Positions 8,512 through 16,974 of a DNA stretch of 30,516 nt are shown here, in pieces. The number at the start of each line of letters is the position of its first letter. The first letter of the stretch is position 1. The position numbers and the translations under genes were made by a program. Below the pieces are notes generated by a model. It was given only the letters and a program-made list of their open reading frames with translations. It searched no databases and had not been told where the DNA came from. The DNA is taken from contig DKDC01000026.1 in assembly GCA_002451695.1 (NCBI GenBank), positions 1 through 30,516 on the forward strand, given 5' to 3'. This DNA comes from Prevotellaceae bacterium UBA6858 (GTDB lineage: Bacteria > Bacteroidota > Bacteroidia > Bacteroidales > Bacteroidaceae).

Positions 8512-9564
8512 ATGTCCCGCATTCTGGCATTGAGACTTTCGGCACTTGGCGACGTGGCCATGACTGTGCCTGTGATTCATTCGCTCGCGGAAAGTTTTCC
8601 GGGCAGCGAGGTCGTGGTGGTGTCCCGCGAGAGGTGGGCGGCGTTGTTTGCGAATATGCCGGCAAACGTGCGTTTCTACGGAATTGACTTGCAGGAATAC
8701 GGGGGATTGCGCGGATTGGAAAGACTTTTTGGTGAACTTCGCCGCGAAGGCTTTGACGCTGTGGCGGATTTCCACAACGTGCTGCGCACAAAGTACATTG
8801 ACATACGCTTTCGCATGGCGGGAGTGCCGGTGGCGGTCATTAACAAGGGGCGCAGGGAGAAAAGGGAACTGACAAGGCTGAAGCACAAAAGGCTCGTGCA
8901 GCTGAAAACCTCCACAGAGCGTTACGCCGATGTGCTTGCAAGGCTCGGCTTTACGTTCGACCTTGATTTCCGCTCGATATTCGGCGACGACGAGGGCGAT
9001 GTGGGAACTCTTGCCCCGGTTGTGGGAGCGAAAAACGAAAACGAGTGGGTTGGCATTGCGCCTTTCGCACAGCACGAGGGCAAGATCTATCCTCTGGAAC
9101 TCATGGAGCACGTTGTGTCGCTGCTTTGCAAACGTCCGCAGCGCAAGATATTCATCTTTGGCGGCGGAAGCGGGGAGCGGCTGATTGCCGGGGAGTGGGA
9201 GAAACGCTACCCTTCGGTTACGTCGCTCGTGGGCAAGGGAAGGATGATTGACGAGCTTGGCGTGATGAGCCGCATGGACGTTATGCTTTCCATGGACTCG
9301 GCAAATATGCACCTGGCCTCGATTGTGGGGGTGAAGGTCTTTTCCATTTGGGGTGCAACGCATCCTGCGGCGGGCTTTTCGGCTTGGGGGCAGACTTCCG
9401 ACACGTTCATACAGACCGACATGGACTGCCGTCCGTGCTCGGTTTACGGAAACAAAAAATGCTGCCGTGGCGACTATGCCTGCCTCAGGCGCATTGACCC
9501 CAACCGCGTTGCCGAGAAAATAGAGACGGCACTCGAAACTAAAAGACTTTCAAGACAAAGATGA
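8512..9564 (+). CDS. Glycosyltransferase family 9 (heptosyltransferase-like)
   Basis: A 350-residue GT-B fold protein of family GT9, which transfers ADP-heptose or related sugars to the LPS core on the cytoplasmic face. The N-terminal Rossmann half begins ILALRLSALGDVAMTVPVI, the family's typical opening; the C-terminal half has IFIFGGGSGE, the MSRMDVMLSMDSANMHLAS nucleotide-sugar site and IWGATHP. A C-terminal cysteine cluster (DCRPCSVYGNKKCC...YACL) is common in heptosyltransferase relatives. It overlaps the acyltransferase start by four bases (ATGA), consistent with joint action on lipid A/core. The actual donor sugar is not deducible. Confidence 0.93.
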   Translation: MSRILALRLSALGDVAMTVPVIHSLAESFPGSEVVVVSRERWAALFANMPANVRFYGIDLQEYGGLRGLERLFGELRREGFDAVADFHNVLRTKYIDIRFRMAGVPVAVINKGRREKRELTRLKHKRLVQLKTSTERYADVLARLGFTFDLDFRSIFGDDEGDVGTLAPVVGAKNENEWVGIAPFAQHEGKIYPLELMEHVVSLLCKRPQRKIFIFGGGSGERLIAGEWEKRYPSVTSLVGKGRMIDELGVMSRMDVMLSMDSANMHLASIVGVKVFSIWGATHPAAGFSAWGQTSDTFIQTDMDCRPCSVYGNKKCCRGDYACLRRIDPNRVAEKIETALETKRLSRQR

Positions 9565-10502
9565 GGAACTTGGGCTACTGCTTTCTGCGCGGGGTGATTT
9601 ACGCGCTGTCACTGCTGCCCTTCAGGGTGATATACATTCTCAGCGACATACTGTATGTGCTTGTGTACAGGGTTGTGGGCTACCGCCGCAATATTGTGCG
9701 CATGAACCTGCGCAACTCGTTCCCCGGCAAGACGGAAAGCGAGCTGCGCGAAATTGAGCGCGGCTTTTACCATTCCTTTTGCGACAACATGGTGGAGATG
9801 TTCAAGCTCATTTCAATCTCGCCCGGGGAAATGCGCCGCCGAATGACTTTTTCGGGGAATGACGATATAGAGAAATCGCTCGAAACCCACCAGTTCTGCT
9901 TCATATACCTCGGGCATTTCTGCAACTGGGAGTGGATTTCCACGATGCCGCAATGGTTTGACTCGGGGCGCGTACAGTGCGGACAGTTGTACCACCCGGT
10001 TAAAAGCAAGTTCTTCAACAGGCTGCTGCTTGAGCTTCGCGGGCGTTTCGGGGCGGAGAACATCCCGAAGAAGGACGCGCTGCGCAGGATTATAACCATG
10101 CGGGGTGACAGGAAAAGGACGATCATAGGGTTCATAGCCGACCAAGGCCCGCGCTGGGTGAACATTCACGAGTGGGTGGGCTTCCTCAACCAGGACACGC
10201 CGGTATATACCGGCACGGAGAGGATTGCCAAGAAGGTGGGCGCAAGCGTGTTTTTTGCCAACGTGAAGTGCGTGAGGCGGGGATATTACCACTGCTCCCT
10301 TGAAAAGATTACCGATGATCCGCGCTCATATCCCGACTACAGGCTTACCGACACATACATGAAGCTGCTTGAGGAAATGATTTGCCGCAGCCCGCGAAAC
10401 TGGCTCTGGACGCACAACCGCTGGAAGCGCCACCACGAGGACGAGCCGGCAAACATAGAGCGCCGCAACGAAAAGGAAAGCCACGCCTCGCAGGGGGCGT
10501 GA
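9561..10502 (+). CDS. lpxL: Lipid A biosynthesis (lauroyl/KDO2-type) acyltransferase
   Basis: An LpxL/HtrB-family inner-membrane acyltransferase of 313 residues that adds a secondary acyl chain to lipid A, or a related aminoacyl lipid. One N-terminal membrane segment (about 12-38) is followed by the catalytic H-x4-E motif, H119-FCNW-E124, the arginine-containing GQLYHPVKSKFFNRLLLELR block, then IGFIADQGPR and the late NWLWTHNRWK. The start overlaps the upstream GT9 stop by four bases. Repeat copy 3 follows the stop and may end the transcript. The gene symbol is by family; Bacteroidales usually have one or two such paralogues and the acyl chain cannot be predicted. Confidence 0.9.
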   Translation: MRNLGYCFLRGVIYALSLLPFRVIYILSDILYVLVYRVVGYRRNIVRMNLRNSFPGKTESELREIERGFYHSFCDNMVEMFKLISISPGEMRRRMTFSGNDDIEKSLETHQFCFIYLGHFCNWEWISTMPQWFDSGRVQCGQLYHPVKSKFFNRLLLELRGRFGAENIPKKDALRRIITMRGDRKRTIIGFIADQGPRWVNIHEWVGFLNQDTPVYTGTERIAKKVGASVFFANVKCVRRGYYHCSLEKITDDPRSYPDYRLTDTYMKLLEEMICRSPRNWLWTHNRWKRHHEDEPANIERRNEKESHASQGA

Positions 10503-10551
10503 CGCAGCGCGGATTGTGCATCCCCAAATTCCATTACCCCGGAAATTACAG

Positions 10552-10691
10552 TTTTCTCAAAACACCCCGAAAACTACATGGGATGTAGGAAAAACTATGT
10601 CCTATGCAGGAAAAATTATGTCTGATATAATCCGGACTACATCAGACCTTTTTTCGCCTTTTTTCAAACTTCTGAAAAACAAAACGTTACA
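10552..10691 (+). repeat. Intergenic repeat copy 3
   Basis: Forward copy between the converging lpxL and mutS genes. It lacks the GC palindrome but keeps CACCCCGAAAA, unit a 10574-10594 (core CTACATGGGATGTAG, a 6-bp hairpin), unit b 10595-10615 (core CTATGTCCTATGCAG), unit c 10616-10636 (core TTATGTCTGATATAA), unit d 10637-10657 with the T-tract, and the tail CTGAAAAACAAAACGTTAC. A-tracts at 10570, 10590 and 10611 are spaced by about 21 bases. The c/d pairing plus T6 would act as a terminator for lpxL. Confidence 0.85.
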
Positions 10692-10793
10692 ACGAAATAC
10701 TTTTGCGCGGTTTTATTTTGAAAATCATGGGGTTACGCCGTTTGCCAATGGTCGCTGTTTCGTGGGGGTTTGGCTGCGGCGTTTTGCCTGCGG

Positions 10794-13403
10794 TTATTTG
10801 CCGGTTATGATGTGCTTTATGCTGTTGAGCTTGTTGAGCGCCTCCATTGGAGTGAGGTTGTTGATGTCGAGACCGAGTATCTCGTCGCGTATCTGGGTCA
10901 GCACGGGGTCGTCAAGCTGGAAGAAGCTGAGCTGCGTGCCTTCGCGGGTTGACGCAATGGCTTGTGTCTGCTTCGACACGTTTTCCCCGGGCGTCGCCGC
11001 CTCAAGCTCTTTCAAAATCACTTCGGAACGCTTTATTATCGACGGCGGCATTCCCGCCAGACGTGCAACGTGGATGCCGAACGAGTGGGCTGTGCCGCCC
11101 GGCTCGAGCTTGCGCAGGAACACAATCCTGCCGTTTGTCTCGCACACGGTGATGTTGAAGTTCTTTATGCGCCCGAAATGCTTCTCCATTTCGTTCAGCT
11201 CGTGGTAGTGCGTGGCGAAAAGCGTGCGGGGATGCCCCTTCGGCCCTTCGTGAAGGTATTCCACCAACGCCCATGCAATGCTTATGCCGTCGTAGGTTGA
11301 TGTGCCGCGCCCCAGCTCGTCAAACAAAACGAGGCTGCGCTGCGACATATTGTTCATGATGCTTGCCGCCTCGCTCATTTCGAGCATGAAGGTTGACTCT
11401 CCCGCAGAAATGTTGTCGCTTGCCCCCACGCGGGTGAAAATCTTGTCAACAACGCCCACACGCGCACTGTCGGCGGGGACGTAGCATCCCACCTGCGCCA
11501 TTAGGGCTATGAGCGCGGTTTGGCGCAGGAGCGCGGACTTTCCCGCCATATTGGGGCCCGTGAGTATTATTATCTGCTGCTTTTCGGTGTCGAGGTAAAC
11601 ATCGTTGCTCACATAGCTTTCCCCCGGCGGCATCTGCGTCTCTATCACCGGGTGTCTGCCTTGCTTTATGTCGAGCACCTCGCTCTCGTCAACAACAGGC
11701 CGCACGTAGCGGTGCTCCTGTGCGCATACGGCGAAGGAGTGTAGGCAGTCTATTGTGGCTATGATTGCAGCGTTGAGCTGCAGTGGCGTTATGAATTGCA
11801 GCGCATAGCTTACGAGTTCCGAGTAAAGGCGGCTTTCGAGGGCGAGTATGCGGTCTTCCGCGCCGAGAATCTTCTCCTCAAGCTCCTTTAGTTCGGGGGT
11901 GATGTAGCGTTCCGCGCTGACGAGGGTCTGCTTCCTTATCCAGTTTTCTGGAACTTGCTCCTTGTATATGTTCCTTACCTCAAGATAGTAGCCGAACACG
12001 TTGTTGAAGCCAATTTTCAGCGACTGTATTCCTGTCTTCTCGCTCTCGTCGTCGCGCAGTTTGGCGAGAATGTCCTTGCTTGAATGCGAAATCTGCCGCA
12101 GTTCGTCAAGTTCGGCGTTATATCCTGGGGCAATCACCCCGCCTTTCGACACGAGCGACGGTGGGTTTGGAACAAGTTCCTGCGATATGCGGTCGCGCAG
12201 TTCTTCGCACAGGGCAATCTTTTCGCCCATGTTCACGATGTCCGGGTCGGAAGCGTTTGCGCATTGGCTTTTTATCGGGGCGATGCAGGCGAGGGCGCAC
12301 TTCAGTTGCGCCATCTCGCGAGGGCTTACCCGCTCAAGCGCGATTTTTGACGTAAGACGCTCCATGTCGCCGATTCCTTTCAGGTTCTCGTCTATCGTGT
12401 CGCGGAAACCGGGGTTGCGGAAAAAGTATTCCACCACGTTTTGCCGCTTCTCAATCTGTTTCACGTCGCGCAGCGGAAACAGCAGCCAGCGCCTCAGCAG
12501 CCTGTCGCCCATTGGCGTGTCGGTGCGGTCTGTTACGCCGAGCAGGGTGTTGCCTCCCTCGTTCATGGCTTGCACTATCTCAAGGTTGCGCACGGTGAAT
12601 TTGTCGAGCTTCACATACCTTTCCTCGTCAATGCGGCGTATAGATGTTATGTGTCCCGTATGTGTGTGCTGCGTCATCTCGAGATACTGCAAAACAGCCC
12701 CGGCTGCGGTTATGCCGTTGTGCATATAGTCGATGCCAAAGCCTTTGAGCGTGCGCACGCCAAAGTGCTTTTGCAGTTTCTCCCTCGAACTGCGCTCGTT
12801 GAATGCCCAGTCGTCGAGTTCGTAAACGTAGTATTTTCCGAAAATTTTCAGGAACTTGTCGCGCCGTCCCCTTTCCACGAGGACCTCCTTGGGCGAGAAG
12901 TTGGCGATCAGCTTGTCAACGTATTCCGTTGTCCCTTCCGCGCAAAGGAACTCCCCGGTCGAGATGTCGAGGAACGCAAGCCCGCACGCTCCGTTGCCGA
13001 AATACACGGACGCGAGGAAGTTGTTTTCCTTTGACGACAGGACATTGTCGCCCATCGCCACGCCTGGCGTCACCACTTCGGTGATGCCGCGCTTCACAAG
13101 TTTCTTGGCGAGTTTCGGGTCTTCGAGCTGGTCGCAAATGGCCACGCGGAAGCCCGCACGTATAAGCTTCGGCAGGTATGCGTCGAGGGCGTGAAAAGGA
13201 AACCCCGCCATTTCCGTACCCTTGCCGTCGCCTTTGGAGCTGCGGTGGGTGAGGGTTATTCCGAGAACCGACGAAGCCGTTACGGCGTCTTCAAGGTATG
13301 TTTCGTAGAAGTCGCCGCAGCGAAACAGTATCAAGGCGTCGGGATGCTCCGACTTGAAGCGCTTGAACTGCTGCATCATTGGTGTCAGTGTTTCGCTTGC
13401 CAT
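10794..13403 (-). CDS. mutS: DNA mismatch repair protein MutS
   Basis: MutS recognises mispaired bases and recruits MutL. The 869-residue protein is full length. The mismatch-reading loop is F32-Y33-E34 (GDFYETY), equivalent to the Phe-x-Glu of the E. coli protein, so it is true MutS1 and not MutS2. The connector and lever regions follow; the ATPase has Walker A GPNMAGKS at 616-623, the SAGESTFMLEM signature, Walker B LVLFDELGRGTS and the ATHYHEL switch. Its ATG lies about 19 bases below the transcription start predicted from the TAACTTTG box at complement 13429-13436. The 3' end converges on lpxL across repeat copy 3. Confidence 0.98.
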   Translation of the reverse strand: MASETLTPMMQQFKRFKSEHPDALILFRCGDFYETYLEDAVTASSVLGITLTHRSSKGDGKGTEMAGFPFHALDAYLPKLIRAGFRVAICDQLEDPKLAKKLVKRGITEVVTPGVAMGDNVLSSKENNFLASVYFGNGACGLAFLDISTGEFLCAEGTTEYVDKLIANFSPKEVLVERGRRDKFLKIFGKYYVYELDDWAFNERSSREKLQKHFGVRTLKGFGIDYMHNGITAAGAVLQYLEMTQHTHTGHITSIRRIDEERYVKLDKFTVRNLEIVQAMNEGGNTLLGVTDRTDTPMGDRLLRRWLLFPLRDVKQIEKRQNVVEYFFRNPGFRDTIDENLKGIGDMERLTSKIALERVSPREMAQLKCALACIAPIKSQCANASDPDIVNMGEKIALCEELRDRISQELVPNPPSLVSKGGVIAPGYNAELDELRQISHSSKDILAKLRDDESEKTGIQSLKIGFNNVFGYYLEVRNIYKEQVPENWIRKQTLVSAERYITPELKELEEKILGAEDRILALESRLYSELVSYALQFITPLQLNAAIIATIDCLHSFAVCAQEHRYVRPVVDESEVLDIKQGRHPVIETQMPPGESYVSNDVYLDTEKQQIIILTGPNMAGKSALLRQTALIALMAQVGCYVPADSARVGVVDKIFTRVGASDNISAGESTFMLEMSEAASIMNNMSQRSLVLFDELGRGTSTYDGISIAWALVEYLHEGPKGHPRTLFATHYHELNEMEKHFGRIKNFNITVCETNGRIVFLRKLEPGGTAHSFGIHVARLAGMPPSIIKRSEVILKELEAATPGENVSKQTQAIASTREGTQLSFFQLDDPVLTQIRDEILGLDINNLTPMEALNKLNSIKHIITGK

Positions 13404-13428
13404 TTGGATGGAAGGTTTTTGGTTTACG

Positions 13429-13436
13429 CAAAGTTA
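13429..13436 (-). promoter_or_regulatory. -7 promoter box of mutS
   Basis: TAACTTTG on the minus strand, ending about 25 bases before the mutS ATG at 13403. I see no convincing TTTG at the -33 distance. The box supports the annotated start. Confidence 0.5.
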
Positions 13437-13456
13437 ATGCTTTTTCGGGATATGGT

Positions 13457-13499
13457 GAAGCCGCCCCCGTGCCTAAAGTTTCGGCGCAAGGGCGGCTTC
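13457..13499 (-). terminator. Inverted repeat between tyrS and mutS
   Basis: GAAGCCGCCC (13457-13466) and GGGCGGCTTC (13490-13499) form a perfect 10-bp stem, 24 bases beyond the tyrS stop and just above the mutS promoter. No T-tract follows on either strand, so it is a weak intrinsic-terminator candidate or an RNA 3'-end stabiliser. Confidence 0.45.
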
Positions 13500-13522
13500 T
13501 GCGGGTGTTTCGTGCAATGGGG

Positions 13523-14818
13523 TTACTTCACGATTATCAGGAAGTAGTTCTTCTTTCCGCGCTGTACGATAATGTAGCGTCCGTCTATGAGGTCTTCCTC
13601 GGTTATCGGGCGGTCGAACTGCTGCAGCTTGTCCTTGTTCACGCTCACTCCGCCGCCCTGCGTCAGCTTGCGCATTTCGCCTTTCGAGCTGAAGCACTGC
13701 GTGGTCTCGGCAAGCAGGTCAACGGCGCGTGCGCCTATAGCCTGGTCTTTCGGAACCTCAAAGTGCGGCACACCGCCGAACACGTCGAGCAGCGTGCGCT
13801 CGTCGAGTTTCAGCAGGCTTTCCTTGGTGGCTTTGCCAAAAAGGATGTTCGATGCCTCAAGGGCGGTTTCATATGCCTCCTGCGAGTGAACCATCACCGT
13901 AACCTCCTTCGCGAGCAGTTTTTGCAGCTTGCGCTGTCCTGGGTCTTCGCGGTGCTCGGCCACGGCCGCGTCTATTTCGTCCTTGGAAAGCGATGTGAAA
14001 ATCTTAATGTACTTCTCCGCGTCGTCATCCGCCACGTTGAGCCAGAACTGGTAGAACGTGTAGGGCGTTGTGCGCTCCGGGCTGAGCCAGATGTTGCCCT
14101 GCTCGGTTTTTCCGAACTTCCTGCCGTCGCTCTTCTTTATTAGCGGGCAGGTCAGGGCGTATGCGTCGGCTTCCGGGCCGAGCGTGCGGCGTATCAGTTC
14201 CGCGCCGGTGGTGATGTTTCCCCACTGGTCGCTCCCGCCCATTTGCAGTTTGCAGTTCTTGTGGCTGTAAAGGTAGAGGAAGTCGTAGCCCTGCAAAAGC
14301 TGGTAGGAGAACTCGGTGAACGAAAGCCCGTCGCGCGCCTCGCCGTTAAGGCGTTTCTGCACGCTGTCCTTTGCCATCATGTAGTTCACCGTGATGTGCT
14401 TGCCTATGTCGCGTATGAAGTTGAGGAAGCTGTAGTTCTTCATCCAGTCGTAGTTGTTCACAAGCTCCGCCTTGTTTGGCGCGTCGCTGTCAAAGTCGAG
14501 AAAATGGGACAGCTGCTGCTTTATGCCGGCGATGTTGCGGGCGAGCGTCTCCTCGTCAAGCAGGTTGCGCTCCTGGCTCTTTCCCGACGGGTCGCCAATC
14601 ATTCCCGTTGCGCCTCCGACGAGTGCCAGCGGCTTGTGTCCCGCCATCTGAAGGTGGCGGAGCATCATTATGCCGCAAAGGTGTCCTATGTGCAGGCTGT
14701 CGGCGGTCGGGTCTATGCCCACGTATGCCGTTACCATTCCCTTGTTAAACAGTTCGTCGGTGCCCGGCATCATCTGATGGAGCATACCGCGCCATTTGAT
14801 TTCGTCAACGAAATTCAT
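13523..14818 (-). CDS. tyrS: Tyrosyl-tRNA synthetase
   Basis: A class I aminoacyl-tRNA synthetase charging tRNA-Tyr. The 431-residue protein has the HIGH motif at 43-46 (DSLHIGHLCG) and the second catalytic loop as KFGKT at 234-238, the tyrosyl-type form of KMSKS. The central GGSDQWGNI and the tyrosine-binding YDFLYLY region fit TyrRS. The C-terminal 80 residues carry an S4-like RNA-binding domain (LTQGGGVSVNKDK). The start is supported by a TAACTTTG box at complement 14868-14875, about 50 bases above. Confidence 0.97.
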   Translation of the reverse strand: MNFVDEIKWRGMLHQMMPGTDELFNKGMVTAYVGIDPTADSLHIGHLCGIMMLRHLQMAGHKPLALVGGATGMIGDPSGKSQERNLLDEETLARNIAGIKQQLSHFLDFDSDAPNKAELVNNYDWMKNYSFLNFIRDIGKHITVNYMMAKDSVQKRLNGEARDGLSFTEFSYQLLQGYDFLYLYSHKNCKLQMGGSDQWGNITTGAELIRRTLGPEADAYALTCPLIKKSDGRKFGKTEQGNIWLSPERTTPYTFYQFWLNVADDDAEKYIKIFTSLSKDEIDAAVAEHREDPGQRKLQKLLAKEVTVMVHSQEAYETALEASNILFGKATKESLLKLDERTLLDVFGGVPHFEVPKDQAIGARAVDLLAETTQCFSSKGEMRKLTQGGGVSVNKDKLQQFDRPITEEDLIDGRYIIVQRGKKNYFLIIVK

Positions 14819-14867
14819 CGAATGAGTTGTAATTTTTATTTTGATGAGTAATAATGTATATACAATG

Positions 14868-14875
14868 CAAAGTTA
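14868..14875 (-). promoter_or_regulatory. -7 promoter box of tyrS
   Basis: TAACTTTG on the minus strand, 50 bases above the tyrS ATG. The -33 element is not obvious. The rest of the gap up to 15017 contains nothing I can name. Confidence 0.5.
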
Positions 14876-15017
14876 CTATAAATTTGCGAGATAAGGGGGA
14901 AGCCGTTCGTTGTAAGAATGTGTGGGAATGTTTTCCGGCATTGCAAACGGCAAAAACGCCCGAAATTGTCTAACAAACTGGTTTACAGAGTAATAATCGT
15001 ACAGAAGATATTCTTTA

Positions 15018-15206
15018 TAACGGTTTGTTTTTCAGTGGTTTGAGAGAGGCGAAAAAAGGTCTGATGTAGTTTGAATTATATCAGACAAAATTTTTCCTAC
15101 ATAGGACATGGTTTTTCCTACATCAAATGTATTTTTCGGGCTGTTTTGAAAAGGACAATCGGTTTGGGGTTTGCAATAATTGTAGGGGCGTATTGCATAC
15201 GCCCTG
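15018..15206 (-). repeat. Intergenic repeat copy 4
   Basis: Full-length reverse copy, downstream of the minus-strand isomerase gene. Read on the minus strand: GC palindrome 15182-15206, a linker closely matching copy 2 (AATTATTGCAAACCCCAA), CCCGAAAA, unit a 15112-15132, unit b 15091-15111 (core CCATGTCCTATGTAG), unit c 15070-15090, unit d with T-tract 15049-15069, and tail CTGAAAAACAAACCG. Homology with copy 2 continues past the palindrome (GCGCGGATTTGC near 15230-15240). Together with the terminator at 15263-15310 it fills much of the 537-base gap between tyrS and the isomerase. Confidence 0.85.
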
Positions 15207-15262
15207 TATGCCACGGCATGAGCCGCGTTGCAAATCCGCGCAAATTGTCCCGAACCCGCACT

Positions 15263-15310
15263 AAAAAAGCAAGTGGGATATGCCCGGGTGTGCAAACACG
15301 GACATATCCC
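15263..15310 (-). terminator. Intrinsic terminator after the isomerase-like gene
   Basis: On the minus strand GGGATATG (complement 15303-15310) pairs with CATATCCC (complement 15275-15282); additional inner pairs form, and six T follow at complement 15263-15268. It lies about 46 bases beyond the stop at 15356. It already supplies an end for that transcript upstream of repeat copy 4. Confidence 0.8.
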
Positions 15311-15355
15311 GCCTATGTTGTTTCCGTCAGGGCGGAATGCGGTTTTTGCCGCTTA

Positions 15356-16285
15356 TTACTTCACGAACTTGGCGTTCTTGAGGTATTCCGCGCTCTCCGC
15401 CGAAGCCTTGAACATTTCGTCCATCACCTGGTCGTCGGAGTATTTGCTGCCATCGGCGTTCTTCTTGTCGCGAAGCCACTGCGGGGTCTCAATCTCCACG
15501 AAATAGTTCTTCATCTTGTTTTTGCGGAACTGGTTGAAAATGCCCTCGAAGTTGATTGTGCCGCTTGCCCCGATGACGAAATCGTCCTTGATGTGGAGCA
15601 GCTGTATGCGCTTGGGGTATTTCTTGAGATACGCCACGGGGTCCTGGCCGCCCTTTGTGCACCAGTAAACGTCAAGCTCGAAGCAAACGTAGCGCGGGTC
15701 GGTGTTCTCCACGAAGTATTCCCACATCAGCTTGTCGCTGTCCTTCAGTTTCTGGAACTCGTGCGCGTGGTTGTGGTAGCCGAGCGTCAGGCCGTATTCC
15801 TTTGCGAGCTTGCCCACACGGTTGAAGTATGCGCACATGCGGTTCATGCCGGCAACGGTGTAGTCTATCTGGTAGCTCGGCACAACGAAGTATTTGCCGC
15901 CGCACGCTTTCTGTATCTTGAAAAGCTCGCGCCAGCGGTTCATTATCTCCTCTTCCTTTGCCGGGTCTTCCTGTATGCTCGAGTGGGTGGAGATTATTTT
16001 GATGCCGTTGGCGTCGCAGATGCCCTTGAACTCGTCGGCGGGCAGCCCGAACACCTTGGGGTCGCCGCCCCACTGCACAAGCTCCACCTCGTTGTAGCCC
16101 ATTTTAGCAAGACGCTCTATCGAAGCCTTGGGGTTCTTGTTCATAGCCCCCATTACGGTGTAGAGCTGGAAGCCTATCTTCTTTTTCGCCGCCACGCCCT
16201 GCGGCATGGAGAACGCCATTACTGTGATTGCCGCAAGCACATACGCCGTTACGGCACTGCGGCAGGTTTTGAATGATTTTTTCAT
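15356..16285 (-). CDS. Secreted sugar phosphate isomerase/epimerase-like TIM-barrel protein
   Basis: A xylose-isomerase-like (AP endonuclease 2 fold) barrel protein, 309 residues, with an N-terminal Sec signal (hydrophobic stretch about 11-30, cleavage after GVAA). Barrel motifs seen are KIGFQLYTV (strand 1), GYNEVELVQWGG, IKIISTHSS, LGYHNHAHEF, the metal-ligand-rich CFELDVYWCTKGGQDP, and IQLLHIKDDF with late VEIETP. In Bacteroidota such periplasmic proteins are often linked to sugar or glycoside modification, but the substrate is unknown here and no carbohydrate locus surrounds it. The open frame extends to 16321, yet the TATATTTG box at complement 16319-16326 means the transcript starts lower, so MKKSFKTC at 16285 is the start. 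Confidence 0.88.
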   Translation of the reverse strand: MKKSFKTCRSAVTAYVLAAITVMAFSMPQGVAAKKKIGFQLYTVMGAMNKNPKASIERLAKMGYNEVELVQWGGDPKVFGLPADEFKGICDANGIKIISTHSSIQEDPAKEEEIMNRWRELFKIQKACGGKYFVVPSYQIDYTVAGMNRMCAYFNRVGKLAKEYGLTLGYHNHAHEFQKLKDSDKLMWEYFVENTDPRYVCFELDVYWCTKGGQDPVAYLKKYPKRIQLLHIKDDFVIGASGTINFEGIFNQFRKNKMKNYFVEIETPQWLRDKKNADGSKYSDDQVMDEMFKASAESAEYLKNAKFVK

Positions 16286-16318
16286 TTGCTGTTTGTTTTT
16301 GTCGTTATTTTGTTTCTG

Positions 16319-16326
16319 CAAATATA
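16319..16326 (-). promoter_or_regulatory. -7 promoter box of the isomerase-like gene
   Basis: TATATTTG on the minus strand, 33 bases above the ATG at 16285 and overlapping the alternative ATG at 16321, which it rules out. No clear -33 TTTG is seen. Confidence 0.5.
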
Positions 16327-16383
16327 GTAAATTCCAGTTGTTTGCAGTGCCGTTGCGCTTTGTTTGTTCAGGGAAAGCCGCAT

Positions 16384-16424
16384 AAAAAAGTGCGCAGCCG
16401 CGTTTACGGGTGGCGGCTGCGCAC
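16384..16424 (-). terminator. Strong intrinsic terminator after the interrupted gene
   Basis: GTGCGCAGCCGC (16390-16401) and GCGGCTGCGCAC (16413-16424) form a perfect 12-bp GC-rich stem with an 11-base loop; on the minus strand six T follow (complement 16384-16389). It begins 11 bases past the TAA at 16435-16437, exactly where the full reading frame of the interrupted gene ends, which supports the view that both halves belong to one gene. Confidence 0.92.
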
Positions 16425-16434
16425 TAAATGGTGG

Positions 16435-16962
16435 TTACTTGCTGATGGGGTATTCGTTCCTGTCGATAGGTAAATCTTTGTCAATCGGCGTGAGTTTGCA
16501 TTTAATGGACAAAGGGGACTTTTTCTTCCCATTATAGCGCACGTCGAGCTTGACAGCCATACGTTTGCCTTCCTCTTCAAGAATATTAACGCCATAATTC
16601 AAAGGATCGTTACGCCGGTCGGCCGTTTCGATTGCCAGATATTTGAAATGCGCCTTGCCCTTTACAGGAATTTTCTAAAAAAAAGTCTTTTCACACGACG
16701 AGCCGCGAGGATCTGTACCCGGTCCCGGGTTATATCCCATTGCAACCAGTAATATAAATGATTCAATATTCTCATGTGATTTATCATAGTTGCACGTAAG
16801 AAAAGCACGAACCAGAGCCGAGTGTTCTTTTTTGAATACGACAGCCTTTTCGCCATACGTCTTGCACGAATCGGCAGAGGTCTTGTTTGCTGCAGAGACA
16901 TTATTTATGGCAAGGATAAACACAGTCACAAAAACAGAGGCTAAAAACTTCAATTTTCTCAT
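16435..16962 (-). pseudogene. Secreted hypothetical protein, split by an in-frame TAG
   Basis: Function not recognised. The first part is 95 residues: a Sec signal peptide (MRKLKFLASVFVTVFILA, likely cleavage after VSA) and a mature region with four cysteines, ending ...SSCEKTFF at a TAG (complement 16675-16677) inside a T8 run. The same frame then stays open for 79 more codons of ordinary protein sequence (KIPVKGKAHFKYLAIE... to ...DRNEYPISK), stopping at TAA 16435-16437, right before a strong terminator. The other two frames close quickly, so one point mutation (for example AAG or GAG to TAG) explains it better than an indel. The full product would be about 175 residues. Base composition looks more AT-rich than the neighbours. 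It lies 12 bases below the M20 hydrolase and is probably co-transcribed with it. Confidence 0.7.
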
Positions 16963-16974
16963 GTCATTTCGAAA

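Noticed and set aside
10574..10657. Repeat units read as a heptad-like peptide (MSDIIRTTSDLF type) in one frame
   Set aside because: A 21-base period automatically gives a 7-residue pattern. The frame is open in copies 3, 4 and 5, but copies 2 and 6 have TAG stops in it and there is no shared start codon, so coding is unlikely.
14105..14119. Damaged KMSKS motif in TyrS
   Set aside because: KFGKT is the normal form of this loop in tyrosyl-tRNA synthetases; HIGH and the other motifs are intact.
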